Below are positions 45,056 through 46,000 of a stretch of 46,000 bases of DNA, in pieces (position 1 is the first letter of the stretch; the number at the start of each line of letters is the position of its first letter). Source of the stretch: Glandiceps talaboti (lineage: Eukaryota > Hemichordata > Enteropneusta > Spengelidae). The notes below the pieces were generated by a model. It saw nothing but the letters and a program-made list of their open reading frames with translations, made no database searches and was not told the DNA's origin. The stretch covers positions 6,408,079 to 6,454,078 of the forward strand of contig NC_135568.1 in assembly GCF_964340395.1 (NCBI RefSeq), read 5' to 3'. The position numbers were made by a program, and so were the translations under genes.

Positions 45056-46000
45056 TATTGTAAACTTGGAAATTTTCTCTAAAGACTTATTTTTGCTAAT
45101 TTCACTGGAAAAATAACGCAAAAATAAGTAGTGACTAAAATGCCTTCTTGCACATGAACATAATGTACCAGTCTGGTAATTAGTAAAAATTAGTATTTGA
45201 GAACAAGCTGAAGACTGTAAAATTGCAAAATTTTCTAGTCGCGAAAATATCTAGTTTTACAGTATTACATCCCATTGAAAGTACAAGCTCATGCTACAAT
45301 GGCTGTAAACATAATGGAATGATGCAGTCAACATTTCCTCTCAAATGTACGATAATCCGAACAGCTCAAAAGGTAATACTCCTATCAAATTTCACATAAA
45401 TACAAGAATCAGTTTACATTTGACAAATAGACTCATGCACACATGTTATTGTACCTTTACAAAAATAGAATCTCATTAATCATTTTAATGGGTTATTATC
45501 GATAATTTATTCACATCATTATTCTTACTTCCGATCGGCAAATAAAGACATAGATTTTTTTTCAATTGCCGACAAAATGACATGTCCAGATTATTTACGA
45601 CTGTTACGGTATGCAAGTACCTGTCACTCACTGATATAGTCTCCTGGAGTGTGACTTTTAGACCTTGAATGTTATTTTTTTCTAGAAAAGAGCTTATTTT
45701 TATTAGCGTTCATTGCGGCGACACATATAGTTCCAAATGGAAAATGTTGTCATGATATTTAAAATCTGTAAATTCATATTTTTCCCCTGTCGGTCAATCA
45801 TATTAATAATATTCCATACACATTATCAACATATTTTTACATTCAACCAGAAAATTTCACCAAAATTTGAATGATTGCAGACATTTTTGCTAACTTTATC
45901 CCACTATACATCTTGTATCCTTACTGGCTACTGACTCAATGACTAGCAACAACAAAATCTGGATCACTAACTATAAATAGTGATAATTTTTAAATTTTTC

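Larger units (their letters stand above)
42624..46000. other. Non-coding, upstream of the candidate promoter
   Basis: If the minus-strand gene model is right this is its upstream flank. It holds the ~117-bp repeat family units, and the DR1 and ERR-type sites at 45.0 kb. No exon was seen on either strand. Confidence 0.5.

Noticed and set aside
1-46000. Bacterial operons, CRISPR arrays, phage or virus genes
   Set aside because: No ribosome-binding-site-led frames, no regularly spaced short repeats with unique spacers, and no recognisable viral or reverse-transcriptase coding sequence.

Overview
This window reads as AT-rich nuclear DNA from an animal, most likely a marine invertebrate. There are no bacterial-style gene arrays, almost every open frame is short and chance-like, and exon candidates with GT-AG borders sit far apart. 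It also holds a tRNA-derived SINE, TIR-type MITEs, microsatellites and many runs of the ACATGTACATGTAT type. I cannot name the species. Nearly all of the 46 kb looks intronic or intergenic.

Gene content: the best coding evidence is a minus-strand model running leftward from about 42.6 kb. It has a TATA box (42615-42623), a possible leader exon ending in a strong GT donor (42563), a first coding exon (41815-41902, ATG at 41891) and a Lys/Glu-rich exon (32864-32951) with strong acceptor and donor. The last base phase of the first coding exon fits the start phase of the second. If correct, the intron between them is about 8.9 kb and most of the window is intron sequence of one gene whose identity I cannot tell. 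A weaker minus-strand exon candidate lies at 4016-4066.

Mobile elements: a SINE with clear A and B boxes (28880-29147) sits in a TACTG pentanucleotide array. Two other SINE pieces (34062-34231 and 28012-28110) share a different 3' end, and one of them shares the SINE's central domain. A 171-bp hAT-like MITE (32474-32644) has a perfect 8-bp target duplication, with a decayed relative at 24915-25065. A family of almost fully palindromic elements of about 342 bp with TTAA ends has two full copies (33015-33356, 39970-40313) and one half copy (25099-25225). Foldback structures lie at 7019-7090, 35921-36011 and 38588-38799.

Tandem architecture: at least a dozen decayed local tandem arrays occur, with periods of 32 to about 226 bp (main ones at 4.2-5.16, 8.2-8.5, 9.5-9.8, 11.3-11.9, 17.1, 19.4-19.9, 30.05-30.5, 34.6-35.6 and 43.1-43.4 kb). 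One unit of the 34.6-35.6 kb array carries a roughly 78-bp insertion flanked by TACTGT and containing a hammerhead-ribozyme-like motif (35301-35343). This is the most unexpected item in the window. Perfect or near-perfect DR1 and palindromic nuclear-receptor half-site arrangements recur at 7.4, 23.7, 26.0 and 45.0 kb, and an octamer (ATTTGCAT) cluster lies at 29.9-30.4 kb.
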